Source: Altererythrobacter lutimaris (GTDB taxonomy: Bacteria; Pseudomonadota; Alphaproteobacteria; Sphingomonadales; Sphingomonadaceae). From it: a stretch of DNA of 64,000 nucleotides. The notes under the pieces were generated by a model. It had not been told where the DNA came from, did not search any database, and saw only the letters and a program-made list of their open reading frames with translations. Both the position numbers and the translations under genes were made by a program. The DNA lies in contig NZ_JABWTA010000001.1 of NCBI RefSeq assembly GCF_013371495.1, positions 620,001 to 684,000 of the forward strand. The letters run 5' to 3'. Below are positions 40,275 to 50,390 of this stretch, in pieces (within the stretch, counting starts at the first letter, position 1; every line of letters begins with the position of its first letter).

Positions 40275-43200
40275 ATGCGATTTGCGCCCTTCGTACCTCT
40301 ACGCGTGCTTTCTTCCTATTCGATGCTCGAAGGAGCGATCGATCCCAAGGGCATTGCCAAGCTTGCTAAGGAACGCGGCTTTCCAGCGATAGCGATTTGC
40401 GACCGCAATGGCCTCTATGGCGCGGTGATGTTCGCCAAAGCGTGCAAGGACGAGGGCGTACAGCCGATCATCGGAACGTTCCTTGGCGTCGCTCGGGAAG
40501 CGCGTGAAGGCTCTGACCAGGTCCAGATCGATTATCTGCCGCTGCTGGCGCAGGACGAAGCGGGCTATGACAATCTGTGCCATCTCGTCAGCAAGGCGCA
40601 TCTGGAGCGTCCGCTAGAGCTCGAGCCCCATGTCCTGCTGAGCGATCTTGAAGGGCACACTGATGGCTTGATCGCGCTGTCAGGCGCGGGCGAGGGGGCT
40701 TTGACTCGCTTGCTTGCAGAAGGGCAAACAAGCCACGCAGAGCCGCTGTGTGATGAGCTTCTGCGCCTCTTCCCGAACCGCTTCTATATCGAGCTTGCGC
40801 GCAATGGCGATCCGGTTTGCGAGCGCGCTGAAGAGGCTCTTATTGACCTTGCCTATGCGCGTGATTTGCCCTTGGTCGCGACCAATCCGGCCAATTTCGG
40901 CGAGCCGCATATGCACAAAGCGCATGACGCTATGCTGTGCATTGCCGACTCCACGCATGTCGAGGCGGAAGACCGCAAGCATTCAAACAAGCAGGCCTTT
41001 GTCAAATCTGCGCCAATGATGCAGGAGATTTTCGCGGACCTGCCAGAGGCGACCGCGAACACACTGGTCGTCGCGCAGCGCTGTGCCTATGCACCGCCTT
41101 ATCGCGATCCGATCCTGCCCAGCCTAGCAGGCGATCTGGAAGGCGAAGCAAAGATGCTCGCGGAAGACGCGCGCAAGGGGCTGGAAGAGCGGCTCGCACC
41201 CTATGGCGAGTTGCCCGAGGAAGAGCGCAAAACCTATTTCGACAGGCTCGACTACGAAGTCGACATCATCGTCAAGATGGGTTTCCCGGGCTACTTCCTG
41301 ATCGTTGCTGACTTCATTCAATGGGCGAAGGAACAGGGCATACCCGTGGGACCGGGCCGTGGTTCAGGGGCGGGCTCGATCGTCGCTTGGGCGCTCACCA
41401 TAACCGATCTTGATCCGATCCGACTGGGCTTGCTGTTCGAGCGCTTCCTCAACCCCGAACGCGTCTCCATGCCGGACTTCGATATCGACTTCTGCGAAAC
41501 GCGTCGCGGCGAAGTGATCCGCTACGTGCAGCAGAAATACGGCCACGATCACGTCGCGCAGATCATCACTTTCGGTAAGCTGAAAGCGCGCGCAGTGCTG
41601 CGCGATTGCGGACGTATTCTGCAAATGAGCTACGGCCATGTTGATCGGCTGTGCAAGATGGTGCCCAACCATCCAACCGATCCGTGGACTTTGCCTCGCG
41701 CTTTGAACGGAGCCGCCGATTTCAAGCGCGAATATGACAATGACAACGAGGTCAAGCGGCTCGTCGATCTGGCGCTTCAACTAGAGGGGATGCCGCGCAA
41801 CTCCTCCACCCACGCGGCAGGTGTTGTGATTGGCGACAGGCCGCTTGCCAAGCTCGTCCCGCTTTATCGCGATCCGCGCTCTGACATGCCGGTCACGCAG
41901 TTCGACATGAAGCATGTCGAAAGTTCAGGGTTGGTGAAGTTCGACTTCCTAGGTTTGAAGACGCTGTCGGTGCTGCGCAAGGCTGTAGACCTGCTGGAGC
42001 TGCGCGGTATCACAATCGATCTCGGCGCGCTCGAATGGGATGATCCGGGGGTCTATGATCTGCTCAAATCCGGTAACACCGTCGGCGTCTTCCAGCTGGA
42101 ATCGGAAGGAATGCGCCGCACGCTGACAGCGGTGAAGCCGACGAAATTCGAGGACATCATCGCGCTCGTTTCGCTCTATCGTCCGGGGCCGATGGAGAAC
42201 ATTCCGCTGTTCGGCCAGCGCAAGGCGGGCGAAGTCCCGATCGAGTACCCACATAAGAAGCTCGAAGGCATCCTCGAAGAGACATACGGCATCTTCGTCT
42301 ATCAGGAGCAGGTCATGCAGGCCGCGCAGATCCTGGCGGGCTATTCGCTTGGTGACGCGGACTTGCTGCGCCGCGCGATGGGCAAGAAGGTCCAGGCGGA
42401 AATGGACGCGCAGCGCCAGCGTTTTGTCGATGGCTGCGGCGAGGTCTCCGGAATCGATCCCAAGAAAGCAAACGAGCTGTTCGACTTGATCGACAAGTTT
42501 GCTGGTTACGGCTTCAACAAGTCGCACGCTGCCGCTTACGCTCTGCTTGCGTATCAGACTGCATGGCTAAAAGCGCATTATCCGGAAGAGTTTTACGCCG
42601 CGTCGATGTGCTTCGACATGCATCAGTCAGAAAAGCTTGCGATCTTCGTAGATGACGCGCGGCGCTATCCCAATGGCGAAGGCGGGGTGACAATCCTGCC
42701 GCCCTGCATCAACCATTCGGAAGCGAAATTCACCGTCGAGATGACCGACGACGGTCCGGCAGTGCGCTATGCACTCGCAGGCATCCGCAATGTTGGCGAC
42801 AAGGCCATGGACGCGATTGTAGCAGAGCGCGAAGGCAGCGGTCAGTTTACAGACCTTAAGGACCTGTTCGAACGCATGCCCAAGGGCGCGATGAATTCGC
42901 GCCAGCTTGAAGGCCTTGCAGCCGCCGGTGCGCTCGATTGCCTTGAGCCAGACCGCGCGAAAGTCTTCGGCAATACCGATATCCTGCTGGCCGTGGCCGA
43001 TGCGGCTGAACGCGAACGCTCCAGCGGGCAGGGCGGGCTATTCGGCGGCGAGGATGCGCAAGTCGATACACTGCGCCTGGCTGAGGTTGAGCCATGGTCG
43101 CGGCCGGAAATGATGGCAAAGGAGCGCGAGAACTTCGGGTTCTATTTCTCCGCTCACCCGGTTCAGCAGCATTGGCAAGTCGCTAGCGCGAACGGCGCAA

Positions 43201-43787
43201 GGACCTATCAAAGCCTGATGGAAGGCGGCGCACCGACCGGTGGGCGCTCAACCGCCGTCATGGCAGCCATGGTCGAAGGCATGAGCAAAGGCCGGACCAA
43301 GCGCGGCGCGGAATTCGCTCGCGTCGATTTTTCTGACCACACCGGACAGTTCCGTTCAGCCTGTTTTGAAGAGACGCTCGTCCCACAATTCGAGAAATGG
43401 GCGGCGGATGCAACCAGCCTTTTGCTGCAAGTTGAACTCGACAGCCCAAGCCCGGACGAACCACCGCGGATCACTGTGCGCGGGGCGAGGCCATTGGAAG
43501 AAGTGCAGGGTTCGACCACAATGCGCCTGACGCTCGAAGTGCACACGATGGAAGCGATGACCGATCTTGGGCTGGAATTGAACGCCGCGCTGGTCGGCGA
43601 TGCGCAGGGCGAAGACGAAGTCATTGCGCGGCTGATTCTTGACGATGAAGAAAGCGTGCTTGTTCGTCTTGGCAGCATGTTCCGGCTTGATGGCGACCTG
43701 GCGGAGCGCCTTGCCGGGGTTGAGGGCCTTGCCAAGGTTGAGCTCACGTCCAAGCAATCCTCTTCAAAGCTTAAACTCGTGGCCTGA
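40275..43787 (+). CDS. dnaE: DNA polymerase III alpha subunit DnaE
   Basis: Replicative polymerase, 1170 residues, full length. The N-terminal PHP domain begins FVPLRVLSSYSMLEGAIDP. The palm region has GPGRGSGAGSIVAWAL and the catalytic aspartates in MPDFDIDFCETRRGEV. Fingers follow with AGYGFNKSHAAAYALLAYQT. The C-terminal OB-fold is AVMAAMVEGMSKGRTKRG. The PHP motif sequence RVLSSYSMLEG lacks the first His of active PHP proteins (HSxYS), suggesting no proofreading by this domain. Divergent from the DUF6958 gene. Confidence 0.97.
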   Translation: MRFAPFVPLRVLSSYSMLEGAIDPKGIAKLAKERGFPAIAICDRNGLYGAVMFAKACKDEGVQPIIGTFLGVAREAREGSDQVQIDYLPLLAQDEAGYDNLCHLVSKAHLERPLELEPHVLLSDLEGHTDGLIALSGAGEGALTRLLAEGQTSHAEPLCDELLRLFPNRFYIELARNGDPVCERAEEALIDLAYARDLPLVATNPANFGEPHMHKAHDAMLCIADSTHVEAEDRKHSNKQAFVKSAPMMQEIFADLPEATANTLVVAQRCAYAPPYRDPILPSLAGDLEGEAKMLAEDARKGLEERLAPYGELPEEERKTYFDRLDYEVDIIVKMGFPGYFLIVADFIQWAKEQGIPVGPGRGSGAGSIVAWALTITDLDPIRLGLLFERFLNPERVSMPDFDIDFCETRRGEVIRYVQQKYGHDHVAQIITFGKLKARAVLRDCGRILQMSYGHVDRLCKMVPNHPTDPWTLPRALNGAADFKREYDNDNEVKRLVDLALQLEGMPRNSSTHAAGVVIGDRPLAKLVPLYRDPRSDMPVTQFDMKHVESSGLVKFDFLGLKTLSVLRKAVDLLELRGITIDLGALEWDDPGVYDLLKSGNTVGVFQLESEGMRRTLTAVKPTKFEDIIALVSLYRPGPMENIPLFGQRKAGEVPIEYPHKKLEGILEETYGIFVYQEQVMQAAQILAGYSLGDADLLRRAMGKKVQAEMDAQRQRFVDGCGEVSGIDPKKANELFDLIDKFAGYGFNKSHAAAYALLAYQTAWLKAHYPEEFYAASMCFDMHQSEKLAIFVDDARRYPNGEGGVTILPPCINHSEAKFTVEMTDDGPAVRYALAGIRNVGDKAMDAIVAEREGSGQFTDLKDLFERMPKGAMNSRQLEGLAAAGALDCLEPDRAKVFGNTDILLAVADAAERERSSGQGGLFGGEDAQVDTLRLAEVEPWSRPEMMAKERENFGFYFSAHPVQQHWQVASANGARTYQSLMEGGAPTGGRSTAVMAAMVEGMSKGRTKRGAEFARVDFSDHTGQFRSACFEETLVPQFEKWAADATSLLLQVELDSPSPDEPPRITVRGARPLEEVQGSTTMRLTLEVHTMEAMTDLGLELNAALVGDAQGEDEVIARLILDDEESVLVRLGSMFRLDGDLAERLAGVEGLAKVELTSKQSSSKLKLVA

Positions 43788-43866
43788 CTTAGCTGCTCTC
43801 CATCATTGCCAATCGCGTTCAGTCTCGGCATGAAACGCAAAAGCGAATTTGAGGAGAGAATTGCCG

Positions 43867-45465
43867 ATGCTGGGAGCCATGCAGAACTGGACCATGCGGG
43901 TAACGCATGTGATCGACCACGCCGCGCGCGAAGCGGGTGAGCGGGAGATTGTCACACGCTGGGCCGATGGCAGCGAGAGCCGCACGAACTGGGCGGGCAT
44001 CCGCGCCGACGCGCTGAAAATGGCGCAAGCTCTGCAAGCAATGGGGATCAAGAAGGGCGATCGCGTCGCAAGCCTTGCGATGAACCATTCGCGGCATCTG
44101 GTCAGCTGGTACGGCGTGGCGGGCATGGGCGGCGTGCTCCACACAGTGAACCCGCGCCTGTTCGACGATCAGCTCGAATATATCGTCAACCACGCGGAAG
44201 ATCGCGTGATGCTCTATGATGCGGCCTTCCAGCCTATCGTCGACCGGATGAAAGACCGCTGGACCACAGTCGAGCATTACATTTGCTACGACAGCGGCGA
44301 GCATGCGCCAGCGTTCGAGGACTGGATCGGCGCGCAGGATGGCGATTTCGAGTGGGTCACCGGCTCGGAAACCGACCCCTGCATGATCTGCTACACTTCC
44401 GGCACCACCGGCAATCCCAAAGGCGTGCAGTACGAGCACCGCTCGACCATGATGCATGCGATGGCCGGATTGCAGCCCGCGGCATTCAATTTCTCGAGCG
44501 CGTCTGTCATGCTGCCCGTTGTGCCGATGTTCCACGCCGCGAGCTGGGGCTTGCCCTATGCAGGCGCGATGGCAGGCATCAAATTCGTGTTCAGCGCGGT
44601 CAATGATCCCGCAGTGCTGCACGAGCTGATGATCCGTGAGAAAGTGACGGAAAGCGCAGGCGTTCCAACCGTCTGGCTCGCGCATTTCCAGTATTGCGAC
44701 AAGGAAGGCATCGATTTGCCGCCATTGAAAGCCGCAACAATTGGTGGCTCGGCCTGTCCGCGCTTCATGATCGAGCGGCTGATGAAGAACGGTACGCGCG
44801 TCCAGCATGCGTGGGGCATGACGGAAACTTCGCCTATCGGCACGGTTGGCGGGCCGACCTGGGATTGGGACGATCTGAGCTTTGAGGAAAAGGTCGAGAA
44901 GACCATGAAGCAAGGCCGCCCGATCTTCGGGGTGGAGCTGCGGATTGTCGATCTGGATGACATGATAACGGAGCTGCCGCGCGACGGGAAAACGTCAGGC
45001 GCACTCCAAATTCGCGGGCCTTGGATCATCAAGCGCTACTTCAAAGCGGATCAGGACGCGGCGAACAATGAAGGCTGGTTCGACACCGGAGACGTCGGCA
45101 TCATCCATCCGGACGGCACGCTCCAACTCACTGACCGCACGAAGGACGTAATCAAGTCCGGTGGCGAGTGGATCAGTTCGGTTGAGTTGGAGAACGCAGC
45201 TGTGGGCCATCCGGCGGTCGCCGAGGCCGCAGCGGTGGGCATGCCGCACCCCAAATGGGACGAGCGCCCCGTGCTGTTCGTGGTCAAGAACGAAGGCTCG
45301 GAAATCACTGGCGGCGAAGTCATCGACTTCCTGAAAGACAAGGTTGCCAAATGGTGGTTGCCCGATGCGGTCGAGTTCATCGACGAGATTCCGCACACCG
45401 CGACCGGCAAGATCAGCAAGAAGGACCTGCGCGATCAGTTCTCCGACTACAAGCTGGAGTCTTGA
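43867..45465 (+). CDS. medium/long-chain fatty acid--CoA ligase
   Basis: An AMP-forming acyl-CoA synthetase of about 532 residues, similar to AlkK. The AMP loop is CYTSGTTGNPKGV. Later motifs are AWGMTETSPIGT, GWFDTGDVG and LTDRTKDVIKSGGEWISS. The final Lys motif is HTATGKISKKDLRDQF. The ATG at 43867 is preceded by GAGGAGAG. A TTG at 43849 gives six more residues. The DUF1330 gene follows after 3 bases, suggesting a lipid or aromatic catabolism unit. Confidence 0.9.
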   Translation: MLGAMQNWTMRVTHVIDHAAREAGEREIVTRWADGSESRTNWAGIRADALKMAQALQAMGIKKGDRVASLAMNHSRHLVSWYGVAGMGGVLHTVNPRLFDDQLEYIVNHAEDRVMLYDAAFQPIVDRMKDRWTTVEHYICYDSGEHAPAFEDWIGAQDGDFEWVTGSETDPCMICYTSGTTGNPKGVQYEHRSTMMHAMAGLQPAAFNFSSASVMLPVVPMFHAASWGLPYAGAMAGIKFVFSAVNDPAVLHELMIREKVTESAGVPTVWLAHFQYCDKEGIDLPPLKAATIGGSACPRFMIERLMKNGTRVQHAWGMTETSPIGTVGGPTWDWDDLSFEEKVEKTMKQGRPIFGVELRIVDLDDMITELPRDGKTSGALQIRGPWIIKRYFKADQDAANNEGWFDTGDVGIIHPDGTLQLTDRTKDVIKSGGEWISSVELENAAVGHPAVAEAAAVGMPHPKWDERPVLFVVKNEGSEITGGEVIDFLKDKVAKWWLPDAVEFIDEIPHTATGKISKKDLRDQFSDYKLES

Positions 45466-45468
45466 GGC

Positions 45469-45909
45469 ATGGCGAAATCCTATATCGATCCGTCGCCCGC
45501 CAATTTTGAGGCATTCAAGAACCTTCCGCGCGACGAGCCGATCCATATGCTCAACCTGCTGCGCTATCGCGATCTGGCGGAATATCCGGAAGACCACGAG
45601 CATCATGGCAATGGCTGGTCCGGGCGGCGTGCCTATCAGGAATACGGCAAGACTTCGGGGCCAATCTTCGCAGGTGTAGGCGGCACAATTGTCTGGCGCG
45701 GCGCGTTCCAGACGATGGTCACCGGACCAGAGCCGGACGAGAAGGTGTGGCACGATGGCTTTGTCGCGCAATATCCCAACTCAGGCGCATTCTTCGAAAT
45801 GATCAAGAACCCGGATTATCAGCTTGCCGTGGTGAACCGCACCGCCGCGCTGGCCGATAGCCGCCTGATGCGCTTCAAGCCGGGCGAGGTTAGCGGGGGC
45901 TTTGGGTGA
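45469..45909 (+). CDS. DUF1330 family protein
   Basis: A 146-residue ferredoxin-like-fold protein of the DUF1330 group: EPIHMLNLLRYRD, YQEYGKTSGPIFAGVGGTI and YPNSGAFFEMIKNPDYQ. These are dimeric alpha/beta-barrel proteins of unknown role, often near fatty-acid genes as here. It lies 3 bases after the acyl-CoA ligase. A small AT-rich membrane gene begins inside its last codons. Confidence 0.85.
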   Translation: MAKSYIDPSPANFEAFKNLPRDEPIHMLNLLRYRDLAEYPEDHEHHGNGWSGRRAYQEYGKTSGPIFAGVGGTIVWRGAFQTMVTGPEPDEKVWHDGFVAQYPNSGAFFEMIKNPDYQLAVVNRTAALADSRLMRFKPGEVSGGFG

Positions 45910-46228
45910 GGGACGGCAGTTGCGAGAAAACCGGAAAGTAGGTGCGCCTCCCTGGTTAAGCGGATGCTTGATTGCATGCTTAGTGTTGGCAGTATTTGCA
46001 TTTCTTTTTGTTGGACTCGGTTTCGGTCTGCTGATGGAGAGTTCAACATTCGATCCAGCATCCAATGAACTAATTGGCCCTGCTGTCGGAATTCCGATCA
46101 TCGTTCTGGCGGCATTGATTTGGTGGATATTCAGCGAAAAGCCTGTCTGGCGCTGGGTGGCCATCTATGTAGGGATGGTTGGAATGCTTTTCACGATGCT
46201 TTTCTTTGGGATTTTGCTCTCCAATTAG
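45902..46228 (+). CDS. small AT-rich membrane protein on the DUF1330 gene 3' end
   Basis: Unrecognised 108-residue protein with three membrane segments (near 20-45, 59-79 and 84-105). The longest reading starts with TTG at 45902 and overlaps the DUF1330 stop by 8 bases. A TTG at 45920 preceded by GAGGGA is an alternative. Bases 46021-46080 hold about 28 G/C of 60, lower than the adjacent gene. Two REP-like palindromes follow from 44 bases after the stop. Confidence 0.55.
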   Translation: MGEGRQLRENRKVGAPPWLSGCLIACLVLAVFAFLFVGLGFGLLMESSTFDPASNELIGPAVGIPIIVLAALIWWIFSEKPVWRWVAIYVGMVGMLFTMLFFGILLSN

Positions 46229-46271
46229 TTCGAGCCATTCGGCAATTTGGCAGTCGCTTAGCCTACACGTC

Positions 46272-46347
46272 GTCCCGGCCTTGAGCCGGGACAAGGCTTG
46301 TTTCTGTAGCACTCGATATAAGCCTGACCCCGGATCAAGTCCGGGGT
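46272..46347. repeat. pair of REP-like palindromes (CCGGGAC / CCGGGGT type)
   Basis: The first hairpin is GTCCCGGC-CTTGA-GCCGGGAC (46272-46292). The second is ACCCCGGA-TCAAG-TCCGGGGT (46327-46347). The CTTGA and TCAAG loops are reverse complements, so the two elements face each other. They lie between two convergent genes and could also help end transcription. Confidence 0.8.
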
Positions 46348-46357
46348 GACGAAGAGG

Positions 46358-47458
46358 TTACAACAAGCGCAATTGCCCACCCACCTCGGGCCGCCTGAAC
46401 TGCGTGCAGTCGAGCGCGAAGGCGTCGCCGATTTCGGACGCGGAGGTGTTGCCACTGATCCCGGCTTTCTTGCACGCCACGGCAAAACGCGAGCGGAACA
46501 GGTCCGCCCAAACGCCGCTCGGTTTCATGCGCGAAAAGAAATTCGGATCGTTATCACGTCCTTGGCGGATCGAGCGCACAATGCTCATGACTTTGCCCGC
46601 GCGGTCGGGATAGTGAACCTCCAGCCACTCGCGGAATAAAGGCGCGACTTCATGCGGCAGGCGCAGCGGTATCCATCCGGCTGACCCGACGCCGAGAGCC
46701 GCCGCGCGTTGGACAATCTCTTCCATGAACTCGTCTGTGATCGCAGGGATAACCGGCGAGATCGAGCAATGGGTCGGCACGCCAGCCTCCGCCAGTTTTC
46801 GCAATGCTGCGAGTCGCTTGAGCGGCGAAGCTGCGCGCGGTTCGAGCTTGCCGGAAAGTTTCGGATCAAGGCTCGTCACCGAAATCGCCACGGCCACCAG
46901 TCGCCGCCGCGCCATTTCCTCCAGAATGTCGAGATCGGCCAGGATGCGGTCAGATTTGGTCGTGATGGAAACCGGATGGCGCGCATCCAGACACACCCCC
47001 AGTACTTGCCGGGTGATCCGGTAGCGTTTCTCGATCGGCTGATAGGGATCGGTGTTCGTTCCCATGGCGATAAAACGCGGACGATATTTGGGCTTTGCAA
47101 AAGTTTCGCGCAGCAATTCGGCCGCATTGGGCTTTGCGAACAGCTGCGTTTCAAAATCCAGTCCGGGCGAGAGGTCGTGATAGGCGTGGGTAGGCCGCGC
47201 AAAGCAGTAGATGCAGCCATGTTCGCACCCACGATAGGCGTTGATCGAGCGGTCGAAAGGAATGTCGGGCGACTTGTTGAAGCTGAGGATCGTCTTGGGA
47301 TGTTCCTCAGTCACTTTCGTGCGGAGCTTTACAGGGGGACCGTCGAGAACCTCCATGTAATCGCGCCAGTCTTCGTCCAGTTCTCTCTCGGCGAGGCCGA
47401 AGCGGGTCGACACATGTGCTGAGGGTGCACCCCTTCCGCGGATTGCTGAATCGAACAT
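46358..47458 (-). CDS. PA0069 family radical SAM protein
   Basis: A 366-residue protein with the radical SAM cluster motif GCEHGCIYCFARPTHAYHDL (CxxxCxxC), related to spore photoproduct lyase-like enzymes. Family marks are RGRGAPSAHVSTRF at the N-terminus, FIAMGTNTDPYQPIEKRYR and PVIPAITDEFMEEI. The reaction of the PA0069 group is not known. It is divergent from the YcxB-like gene. Confidence 0.9.
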   Translation of the reverse strand: MFDSAIRGRGAPSAHVSTRFGLAERELDEDWRDYMEVLDGPPVKLRTKVTEEHPKTILSFNKSPDIPFDRSINAYRGCEHGCIYCFARPTHAYHDLSPGLDFETQLFAKPNAAELLRETFAKPKYRPRFIAMGTNTDPYQPIEKRYRITRQVLGVCLDARHPVSITTKSDRILADLDILEEMARRRLVAVAISVTSLDPKLSGKLEPRAASPLKRLAALRKLAEAGVPTHCSISPVIPAITDEFMEEIVQRAAALGVGSAGWIPLRLPHEVAPLFREWLEVHYPDRAGKVMSIVRSIRQGRDNDPNFFSRMKPSGVWADLFRSRFAVACKKAGISGNTSASEIGDAFALDCTQFRRPEVGGQLRLL

Positions 47459-47531
47459 TCCGGCTCTTTATCATGCTGAGAACAAATAAGGAACATAGGA
47501 AGTTTGTCATCAAATCGGCTAATCTGGAGAT

Positions 47532-48044
47532 ATGTCGATTCGCTCAGTTACCTTTCGCACGGAACCAGACCAGGCTGTCGCTGCCACCCGTTTGATCATG
47601 CGGCGCAAGACCAGGTTTCCGATCTGGCCTGTTGTGCTGGTGGGAATTCCCGTTGCCCTGACAGGAATAATTATTGGCGGTGACGGGATGTTTGGCATCG
47701 CGCTCCCGCTAATGTCATGGCTGGTGCTGATCCTATGCATCATCGTTGCGTTCATCCATTACTGGATGCTTCCCCGCCAAGCGCGGCGGAGCTTTCAGCA
47801 GACCAAGCTCATGCAGCAGGAATCCAGACTTACCTGGGATGATGATGGGTTCTCGCTTGAGGGTGAGAATGCGAGGTCAAGCCTAAGATGGAGCGATCTT
47901 TACGCTTGGGGCGAGCAGGACGATCTGATCGTCCTTTTGCAGAGCGAGTTGCTTTACAACCTTGTACCGCTTGTGGCCTTGCAACAAGAGCAATCGAATG
48001 ATCTGCGCAGCTGTCTTGAGCGATCTGGCCTCAAACGTATTTGA
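47532..48044 (+). CDS. YcxB-like membrane protein
   Basis: A 170-residue protein with two membrane segments (about 30-47 and 54-77) and a cytosolic C-terminal domain with the YcxB pattern LRWSDLYAWGEQDDLIVLL followed by LYNLVPLVAL. No function is established for the family. The composition is somewhat AT-richer than the flanks. Convergent with moaB. Confidence 0.72.
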   Translation: MSIRSVTFRTEPDQAVAATRLIMRRKTRFPIWPVVLVGIPVALTGIIIGGDGMFGIALPLMSWLVLILCIIVAFIHYWMLPRQARRSFQQTKLMQQESRLTWDDDGFSLEGENARSSLRWSDLYAWGEQDDLIVLLQSELLYNLVPLVALQQEQSNDLRSCLERSGLKRI

Positions 48045-48070
48045 AGCTTGGTTGAGCCTATCACACCAAA

Positions 48071-48598
48071 CTAGCGCTCTCTCAGTCGCGGCATCAGATC
48101 CACAAAATTGCAGGGGCGATTGCGGCTGTCCAATTGCTCGGCAAGAATGCCATCCCAACCATCCTTCACCGCGCCGTTCGAGCCCGGAAGCGCAAACACA
48201 TAAGTGCCCCGCGCGACCACCGCCATCGCGCGCGACTGAACGGTGCTTGTACCAATGCTCTTGAGGCTCAAATAGCGGAACAGCTCCCCAAAACCGGGAA
48301 TGTCCTTGTCCTTGATACGGTTCAGCGCTTCGGGGGTCACATCGCGGCCGGTGAGGCCCGTACCGCCGGTAGTAACGACTGCGTCGATCTCGGTGTCATC
48401 AATCCAGCGATGCAGATGCGCCGCGATCACTTCCGCGTTGTCCTTGCTGATCTCGCGATCTGCCAGCTTGTGCCCGGCGCTATCAATACGTTCGGCGAGG
48501 ATGTCGCCCGAGGTATCATTCTCGAAGGTTCGCGTGTCTGAAACCGTCAGCAGAGCGATATTAATGGGCTTGAAGGTCAGGCTTTCATCAATCGCCAT
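48071..48598 (-). CDS. moaB: molybdenum cofactor biosynthesis protein MoaB
   Basis: A 175-residue molybdopterin-binding MogA/MoaB-type protein that adenylylates molybdopterin. The core has LLTVSDTRTFENDTSGDIL, AVVTTGGTGLTGRDVTPEAL and the turn FALPGSNGAVKDGW. No other molybdenum-cofactor gene is nearby. It follows the lytic transglycosylase gene by 12 bases on the minus strand. Confidence 0.93.
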   Translation of the reverse strand: MAIDESLTFKPINIALLTVSDTRTFENDTSGDILAERIDSAGHKLADREISKDNAEVIAAHLHRWIDDTEIDAVVTTGGTGLTGRDVTPEALNRIKDKDIPGFGELFRYLSLKSIGTSTVQSRAMAVVARGTYVFALPGSNGAVKDGWDGILAEQLDSRNRPCNFVDLMPRLRER

Positions 48599-48610
48599 TC
48601 GTTGCGCTCC

Positions 48611-50350
48611 TTAACGGGCATTTCGGGGCGCAGCCGGGAATTCCGGCCACTCATTACGCGATAGGCTCGCGCGACTTGGCGAGTTTTTCACGCCTGCCTG
48701 CAGCTCATACATCCAGTAATTGCGCATGACGATAGCGACATAGCTGCGCGTTTCCCAATAGGGGATCGATTCCATGTAGAGCAGCGGATCGCCCTGATCG
48801 TTAACTTCCTCGTTCCACCGCGTGATGGGCGAAAGGCCCGCATTATACGCCGCCATGATCTTGGGAAGGTTGTTCCGCGTTGCGGGCGTATCGCGCAGCA
48901 TCTCAAGATTGCGCTGGCCAAAGGAGAGATTGACCGAGGGGTCGTTCAAATTGACGTAGCGCGCATTCATCTCAAGCCGGGGCGCATGCTGACGCACAGT
49001 GATCGGCGTGATCTGCATCAGGCCGCGCGCATTTGCGGGGCTGACGGCGCTGGTTCGGAAGTTCGATTCCTGCAGCGCATGGGCAAAGGCCAGCGCGGGA
49101 TCGACTTTCCAGCCATCAGACGGTGCCCAACGCGCCACCGGATATTGCAGCATGCCATCCGCGCGCGCGCCGTATGGCGCACTGCGGGCAAGCCAAAGCT
49201 GCGTTTGCGGCAAGCCCAAGCGCCGCGCAAGCCGGGTTAGCGCGCCAAAGTCCTCCGGATCGCCGATCCGGGCCTGATGACGAATGACTTCGCCTGCGAG
49301 GTCTTCAGCGCCGATTTCGACGAGTGCGGTTGCAATGCGGGCATTCTCGATGCGCTCCAGGCGGCGCCAGTCATCGCGCGTCAGATCGCTGACTTCGCTT
49401 GCAGCAGGCTGTTCCTGACCAAGCTGTTCCAGCGCAAGCATGCCGTAAAGTGTCTTTGGACTGCTGGCTGCTGCACGCAATTGCTGTTCTGCTTCTCCGG
49501 GTTGTCGGCACCGGATGAGCGCGCGGTGCGCCCAGTAATGTGCAGCGGCGGTCAGCTCGATATTCTGAGCCGCTTGCGCCGCTCGGCTGAAGCCTGCTGC
49601 TGCATTGGCGCAGTCGCCCAGACGCCAGCTTGATAACCCAGCGGTCCAATATCCTTCCGCAACCCATGGACCCGAGCCTTCCGCAACGGTCTGCGCCATG
49701 GAGAAGGCGGCATAGTCCTGATTTTCGATATAGTAGCTCCACGCAACGCGCTGCCGCCATTCTGCGCGGGCCTCGGAGCTCAGCGAAAGATCGATCTCTG
49801 CCAGCAGCTCCCGGGCACCATCGGGATCATCGTCACGGATGCGCGCGAGAATGTCACGCGAGACGCTCTCTGGCATCGTGCCATCATTTGTCGGGCGAGG
49901 CAGCACACGCTTCGACTGCCATGGCTGGCGCTGTATCCTGCGCGTGCTGGGCAGGCTTGGTGTATCGAAAAGTCCGCGGCGCTCACCGAGCCGGGCCAAT
50001 TGCTCGGCTTGCGGCAGCGAGACGCCCATCTCGAACCACTCCGTGATTTGCTGCGCGCTGGTCTCGGGGCTGTTCGCATGCGTGTAGTACTCAGCGAGCG
50101 CAACCTGATGGAGCAGACCGGGATCGCGATCATTGAGCAGATCGTCCACCCGCTCCCAGTTCTCCGCCTGGATCGCATTGAAGACCGAGCGATAGTATTC
50201 GCGTGTCTCCTGATCGAGCACATCAGGCAAAGCGTTCTGTGCTTTACTTGAATGAAAGTAATTCGCGCTGTCAGCGATTGCGGGGGTAACGGGAAGGGCG
50301 AATGCAGCAAGCCCGGTCAGGGCATAAGCAAAACGGGCGCTAATTGTCAC
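48611..50350 (-). CDS. slt: soluble lytic murein transglycosylase
   Basis: A 579-residue periplasmic enzyme that cleaves peptidoglycan between MurNAc and GlcNAc with anhydro-MurNAc formation. A signal peptide (cleavage near AIADSA) is followed by a long superhelical region of helical repeats (about 40-400). The SLT catalytic domain comes next, with the Glu in ALQESNFRTSAVSP, then ARGLMQITP and MAAYNAGLSPITRW. Placement before moaB is probably fortuitous. Confidence 0.92.
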   Translation of the reverse strand: MTISARFAYALTGLAAFALPVTPAIADSANYFHSSKAQNALPDVLDQETREYYRSVFNAIQAENWERVDDLLNDRDPGLLHQVALAEYYTHANSPETSAQQITEWFEMGVSLPQAEQLARLGERRGLFDTPSLPSTRRIQRQPWQSKRVLPRPTNDGTMPESVSRDILARIRDDDPDGARELLAEIDLSLSSEARAEWRQRVAWSYYIENQDYAAFSMAQTVAEGSGPWVAEGYWTAGLSSWRLGDCANAAAGFSRAAQAAQNIELTAAAHYWAHRALIRCRQPGEAEQQLRAAASSPKTLYGMLALEQLGQEQPAASEVSDLTRDDWRRLERIENARIATALVEIGAEDLAGEVIRHQARIGDPEDFGALTRLARRLGLPQTQLWLARSAPYGARADGMLQYPVARWAPSDGWKVDPALAFAHALQESNFRTSAVSPANARGLMQITPITVRQHAPRLEMNARYVNLNDPSVNLSFGQRNLEMLRDTPATRNNLPKIMAAYNAGLSPITRWNEEVNDQGDPLLYMESIPYWETRSYVAIVMRNYWMYELQAGVKNSPSRASLSRNEWPEFPAAPRNAR

Positions 50351-50390
50351 AAGCAGACCTTTATCCTCACCTGTTATCTCACTTGGCGCT